Positions 63,301-64,000 of a stretch of 64,000 nucleotides of DNA are shown here, piece after piece. The notes beneath the pieces are model-generated. The model did no database searches and had not been told where the DNA came from. It worked only from the letters and a program-made list of their open reading frames with translations. This DNA is from Anoplopoma fimbria (Eukaryota > Chordata > Actinopteri > Perciformes > Anoplopomatidae). Each line of letters begins with the position of its first letter. The first letter of the stretch is position 1. The stretch covers positions 28,764,947 to 28,828,946 of the forward strand of contig NC_072450.1 of NCBI RefSeq assembly GCF_027596085.1. The letters are read 5' to 3'. The position numbers and the translations under genes were made by a program.

Positions 63301-63998
63301 CCCTGCCCTTCCTAGCGCTGCAGGTCACCACCATCACCTGTTACCTCCGGCCTCAGCTCACCGCCTTGCAGCAGGTATGCACAAGAAAACCCCGCCCAAC
63401 TGGCTTCGTCTCGGCACGCTTAACTAGACAATATGTAACTTTCACGCCGCGATTATCCTGTCATCCCGACATTCATCAAAATATGCCTAAAACTAATTTT
63501 GTTACGAACATATACTTTTGTCGAGCCACAGGTGGGACCCATCTTTTTTTTATGAAAAAAATAGTTTTTGGTGAAAAACAATTAAACAATCTCAAAGAAG
63601 GTAATCCTAAAGTCTACCGGCATAAATAAATGATGGATGACTTTAAGAAATAGCGACAGGTTTTCTCTTAAGTGATAATTCCCGTGGATTTCTTTTTAAA
63701 TCTGTCTCTATTTATCACTTATTTTCCAAGTCAATCGCGACGATATTCACGATTATCCAATAATGGAAATTCACCATAATAAACACCATAATAAACTTAT
63801 TGTGTTTTTTTTATCCCGATGAGCGATTACATCCTTTACCATCCCAATCCTACACACCCAACCAATAAATTCTATAATCAGCCTTAACCGGTTTAAATAA
63901 CTAACCCCAGTGTGTGTGTATGTGTGTGTGTGTTTCCCTCATCAGAAGGTGGTGGTGTGGTTGATGTATGTGACGACGTTCTGCTTCTGTCTGACGTG
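40691..63998 (+). CDS. dpy19l3: dpy19l3, tryptophan C-mannosyltransferase (partial at 3' end)
   Basis: Multi-pass ER membrane enzyme of the DPY19 family (GT98). DPY19L3 transfers mannose from Dol-P-Man to the indole of Trp in WxxW/C-type sequons of thrombospondin repeats. Exons found: 40691-40816 (frame uncertain), 41867-41994, an alternative N-terminal exon 54591-54911, then 56776-56866, 60353-60474, 61031-61176, 63251-63374 and 63946 to the window edge. From 56776 on all phases join. The protein matches human DPY19L3 as I recall it: [60 protein letters not shown] and [19 protein letters not shown]. The rest of the protein lies outside the window. Synteny with znf507 supports L3 rather than L1, L2 or L4. 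The long first introns hold an antisense gene and a retrotransposon. Confidence 0.93.
40817..41866 (+). other. dpy19l3: dpy19l3 first intron
   Basis: About 1.05 kb with a copy (minus orientation) of an interspersed repeat at 41010-41460. No other exon was recognised. Confidence 0.6.
41010..41460 (-). repeat. Interspersed repeat family R, copy 1
   Basis: In reverse orientation it shares with 44390 and 52393 the blocks TAAAGCATACCCTGCT-like, AACATCATGATGTATTGAAG-like, GAGACCATAAACTC, AATGTTTACTGAGGGAATAA and AGTCGCCCCCTGCTGG. Its other end carries GCCATAGACTGTATATAACA. Non-autonomous, no ORF; family name not known to me. Confidence 0.8.
41867..41994 (+). CDS. dpy19l3: dpy19l3 exon 2 (first transmembrane helix, upstream version)
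   Basis: Acceptor TGTCCCTGCAG, donor ATTAAG/GTAAAG; 128 nt, phase 1 in and phase 0 out. It encodes [20 protein letters not shown] (transmembrane) followed by [14 protein letters not shown], almost identical to the human DPY19L3 segment [14 protein letters not shown]. Glu in HEND lies in the first luminal loop, where the family's proposed catalytic acidic residue resides. Confidence 0.9.
41995..43002 (+). other. dpy19l3: dpy19l3 intron, AT-rich
   Basis: AT-rich sequence with no recognised exon or repeat before the antisense gene. Confidence 0.6.
43003..43704 (-). CDS. Unidentified two-exon gene or gene fragment, antisense in dpy19l3 intron
   Basis: Minus strand: exon 1 43704-43557 (ATG at 43704, [20 protein letters not shown], donor TTCAG/GTCAGT, phase 1) and exon 2 43361-43003 (acceptor TTTTTGACAG, TGA at 43005-43003). 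Together they make 168 codons without an internal stop. There is no signal peptide, membrane helix or catalytic motif that I recognise. Near the end, [20 protein letters not shown] resembles the YALNL.P..LKYTFE.. block of a multicopy fish protein family annotated SAMD3-like, but this is a memory-based and weak match. A CpG-richer patch near 46000 could be an upstream start, so more 5' exons may exist. Confidence 0.5.
43705..44389. other. Intron sequence, no feature recognised
   Basis: No further exon of the antisense gene and no repeat was recognised, apart from T runs near 44181-44198. Confidence 0.45.
44390..44880 (+). repeat. Interspersed repeat family R, copy 2
   Basis: It starts with GATTTGAAGCCTCGAGTTCG, passes through CCCCGCCCTAAAGCATACCC and GATTGAGACCATAAACTCAT and ends near GTCGCCCCCTGCTGGCCAGT / AGATTGCCGTCTGGTT. 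It matches copy 3 at 52393 very closely and copy 1 in reverse. Confidence 0.85.
44881..47157. other. dpy19l3 intron with (GT)n blocks
   Basis: No coding exon recognised. It contains two long (GT)n microsatellites (about 46760-46835 and 47009-47080) just before the LTR element. A small CpG-richer area lies at about 45990-46130. Confidence 0.5.
46760..47080. repeat. Two (GT)n microsatellites
   Basis: Long GT runs at about 46760-46835 and 47009-47080, the second 78 bp upstream of the LTR element. Confidence 0.95.
47158..47550 (+). repeat. 5' LTR of the Gmr1-type element
   Basis: The region alignable with the 3' LTR is 47158-47519; the LTR probably continues to about 47550, where TTGCCACA precedes TGGTGGAGAAGGCGGGC, a TGG-starting primer-binding-site candidate. 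A TATA-like TTAAAAG (about 47284) and an AATAAA (about 47464) mark promoter and poly(A) signal. The first 24 bases of the 3' LTR, beginning TGTGATAACC, have no match at this end. Confidence 0.8.
47621..48343 (+). CDS. Gag of the Gmr1-type element (SCAN-like capsid region)
   Basis: The ATG at 47621 is the first after the primer-binding site. The protein has an Ala/Gln/Arg-rich start, a capsid-like region with [20 protein letters not shown] and LTGPAQQA, then a helical segment ([11 protein letters not shown].., [17 protein letters not shown]) that resembles the SCAN domain. SCAN is known to derive from Gmr1-like Gag. The frame leaves at GGGGGCCCC (48339-48347); the zinc knuckle lies in the -1/+2 frame. 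Confidence 0.8.
48344..49248 (+). CDS. Nucleocapsid knuckle and protease of the Gmr1-type element
   Basis: This frame is open across the break and carries the CCHC knuckle [14 protein letters not shown] (about 48413-48454) and the aspartic protease core [12 protein letters not shown] (about 48598-48633), with [15 protein letters not shown] downstream. A Pro/Glu-rich spacer follows. The frame meets TGA at 49246-49248 but continues open after it into the integrase zinc-binding region. Confidence 0.8.
49249..50318 (+). CDS. Integrase of the Gmr1-type element
   Basis: The HHCC zinc-binding region starts in the protease frame ([18 protein letters not shown], about 49376-49429), shifts at GGGG (49449-49452) and continues with YCQTCPVCQ. 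The catalytic core has [18 protein letters not shown] and LVERFNKTL; 35 residues separate the second Asp from the Glu (D,D35E). A GPY/F-type ending, [11 protein letters not shown], follows. The frame ends at 50318 after a small break near 50308; the sequel lies in the next frame to the G10 run at 50395-50404. Confidence 0.88.
50386..50943 (+). CDS. Reverse transcriptase, N-terminal part (Gmr1-type element)
   Basis: After the G10 run, the frame encodes the RT fingers: [51 protein letters not shown] and [15 protein letters not shown] (the first catalytic Asp region). The frame is lost at the G7 run 50937-50943. Confidence 0.88.
50944..51910 (+). CDS. Reverse transcriptase C-terminal part and RNase H (Gmr1-type element)
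   Basis: The continuation in the next frame has the catalytic [42 protein letters not shown] (RT thumb), then RNase H with [36 protein letters not shown] and DALSRR. It stops at TGA 51908-51910, overlapping the start of the 3' LTR. Nothing resembling an env gene follows. Confidence 0.9.
51896..51905 (+). promoter_or_regulatory. Polypurine tract of the Gmr1-type element
   Basis: GGGGAAGGGA sits immediately before TGTGATAACC, the probable first bases of the 3' LTR. This is the expected position of the plus-strand primer. Confidence 0.65.
51906..52292 (+). repeat. 3' LTR of the Gmr1-type element (cut by gap)
   Basis: Begins TGTGATAACC; 51930-52292 aligns with 47158-47519. The differences seen are one C/T, one extra G and one G/C. 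The end is hidden by the run of N. Confidence 0.9.
52293..52392. other. Assembly gap of 100 N
   Basis: Exactly 100 N, a common placeholder for a gap of unknown size. It removes the end of the 3' LTR, the target-site duplication and the start of the next repeat. Confidence 0.99.
52393..52880 (+). repeat. Interspersed repeat family R, copy 3
   Basis: Starts inside the family because of the gap. It shares GTGGACTGCTGTTATTAAGC-like, AGCCCCGCCCTAAAGCATAC, GATTGAGACCATAAACTCAT, GTTTACTGAGGGAATAAATC and GTCGCCCCCTGCTGGTCAGT with copies 1 and 2. Confidence 0.85.
52881..54590 (+). other. dpy19l3: Region upstream of the alternative dpy19l3 exon
   Basis: It holds (CA)n tracts at about 53163-53220 and 53508-53572. 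The stretch 53980-54590 is GC-richer and could be the 5' UTR of an alternative first exon. An acceptor-like CGTCGTCTCAG ends at 54587, so the exon could equally be internal. TGA at 54570-54572 stops the frame upstream of the ATG at 54591. Confidence 0.4.
53163..53572. repeat. Two (CA)n microsatellites
   Basis: CA runs at about 53163-53220 and 53508-53572. Confidence 0.95.
54591..54911 (+). CDS. dpy19l3: dpy19l3 alternative N-terminal exon
   Basis: The ATG at 54591 opens [18 protein letters not shown] cytosolic segment of about 70 residues is followed by a hydrophobic helix ([16 protein letters not shown]) and [14 protein letters not shown], then donor CACG/GTAGGA. 107 codons, phase 0 out. 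It parallels the exon at 41867 ([11 protein letters not shown]) in layout, keeps the HEN..WFS core and joins the exon at 56776 in the same phase. It is diverged from the human L3 sequence, so the 41867 exon looks ancestral. Confidence 0.8.
55060..55165. repeat. (CTAT)n microsatellite
   Basis: About 20 perfect CTAT units followed by TATATA-rich sequence. Confidence 0.95.
55537..55690 (+). repeat. Interspersed repeat, second copy of the 17278 family
   Basis: AATTCAATTCAATTCAGTTT then ATTTTGTATAGCCCAGAATC, the same head as at 17278. Beyond CACAAATTA the two differ, this copy reading AGGGAGAAAAAAGGAAGAAA and GAGGAGGGATCC. Confidence 0.7.
56503..56592. repeat. (CA)n microsatellite, about 45 units
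   Basis: One of the longest pure CA runs in the window, about 185 bp upstream of dpy19l3 exon 3. Confidence 0.95.
56776..56866 (+). CDS. dpy19l3: dpy19l3 exon 3
   Basis: Acceptor TTGCTCTCAG, donor GGAAG/GTACAA; 91 nt, phase 0 in and 1 out. It encodes [26 protein letters not shown], a luminal-loop segment almost identical to human DPY19L3. Confidence 0.95.
56867..60352 (+). other. dpy19l3: dpy19l3 intron
   Basis: It contains a probable interspersed repeat at 57740-58020 (with TGGCGGAGGCATACAGCC, a phrase common in fish repeats), a (GT)n run at 58725-58761, two adjacent palindromes (58764-58808), and a (GT)n block (60269-60345) that runs into the next acceptor. Confidence 0.7.
60353..60474 (+). 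CDS. dpy19l3: dpy19l3 exon 4
   Basis: Acceptor GTTTTTCTAG, donor ACAG/GTACCC; 122 nt, phase 1 in and 0 out. It encodes [20 protein letters not shown] and [20 protein letters not shown], matching human DPY19L3. NLT is a potential N-glycosylation sequon in the luminal loop. Confidence 0.95.
60475..61030 (+). other. dpy19l3: dpy19l3 intron
   Basis: No feature except the (GT)n run at about 61000-61020, ten bases from the acceptor TTTGGTCCAG. Confidence 0.8.
61031..61176 (+). CDS. dpy19l3: dpy19l3 exon 5 (membrane helices)
   Basis: Acceptor TTTGGTCCAG, donor AACAG/GTGGGT; 146 nt, phase 0 in and 2 out. It encodes [20 protein letters not shown], then [25 protein letters not shown], two hydrophobic helices. 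Confidence 0.95.
61177..63250 (+). other. dpy19l3: dpy19l3 intron
   Basis: AT-rich, with a probable LINE 3' ORF fragment at 62770-63040. No exon recognised. Confidence 0.75.
62770..63040 (+). mobile_element. LINE ORF2 C-terminal fragment (probable)
   Basis: In the shifted frames, KIAAILDDT and [20 protein letters not shown] parallel the C-terminal SSLMNNTSHP..SSFSHRLLHP block of the Rex1/Babar-like LINE at 27160-27260. It is GC-richer than its surroundings and has several frame breaks. Confidence 0.45.
63251..63374 (+). CDS. dpy19l3: dpy19l3 exon 6
   Basis: Acceptor CCTATCAG, donor CAGCAG/GTATGC; 124 nt, phase 2 in and 0 out. It encodes [20 protein letters not shown] and [19 protein letters not shown], a conserved DPY19 signature (DTTR.E.......ENW.LP). 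Confidence 0.95.
63375..63945 (+). other. dpy19l3: dpy19l3 intron
   Basis: AT-rich. CGCGACGATATTCACGATTA and neighbours suggest an old hAT-type repeat (about 63725-63850). A (GT)n tract at 63911-63933 precedes the acceptor. Confidence 0.6.
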
Positions 63999-64000
63999 GC
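63946..64000 (+). CDS. dpy19l3: dpy19l3 exon 7 (cut by window edge)
   Basis: Acceptor CCCTCATCAG, phase 0 in. It encodes [18 protein letters not shown], a transmembrane segment matching the human L3 region around LFSLTWQ. The remainder of the gene is outside the window. Confidence 0.9.

Overview
This window is vertebrate nuclear DNA, almost certainly from a teleost fish. The genes are split by introns with GT..AG boundaries, the non-coding DNA is AT-rich and full of (CA)n/(GT)n microsatellites, and the transposons are of fish type: L2-like and Rex1/Babar-like LINEs, tRNA-derived SINEs, Tc1-type MITEs and a Gmr1-type Ty3/Gypsy element. The gene order znf507 then dpy19l3, both on the + strand, matches what I know of human 19q13.11 (ZNF507-DPY19L3), so the backbone looks like conserved vertebrate synteny with fish-specific insertions.

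Layout. 1-2300: anonymous DNA, a 268-bp tandem duplication, a palindromic Tc1-type MITE and a TATATG-rich minisatellite. 2300-2760: CpG-rich candidate promoter and non-coding first exon of znf507. 4963-18421: znf507, six coding exons and ten C2H2 fingers, with SINE, L2 and foldback repeats in its introns. 18422-23051: probable long 3' UTR. 23520-27889: an L2-like LINE split by a Rex1/Babar-like LINE. 34167-36609 (minus): an eight-exon Pim-like Ser/Thr kinase gene with a one-base break in its glycine-rich loop. 40060-64000: the 5' part of dpy19l3, running off the right edge; its introns hold an unidentified two-exon antisense gene (43003-43704) and a nearly complete Gmr1-type LTR retrotransposon (about 47158-52292), which ends in a 100-N assembly gap.

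The host genes are independent and do not form a pathway: a zinc-finger nuclear factor, a kinase from a family expanded in fish, and an ER tryptophan C-mannosyltransferase. The most interesting points are: (i) two alternative N-terminal exons for dpy19l3, both in phase with the same third exon; (ii) the PR-INT-RT-RH order and SCAN-like Gag of the Gmr1 element; (iii) (TG)n tracts beside four splice acceptors; (iv) a nested LINE insertion whose empty site is preserved elsewhere in the window; (v) reading-frame breaks that repeatedly sit in G or C runs, which may be consensus errors. I saw no convincing wholly new biological system.
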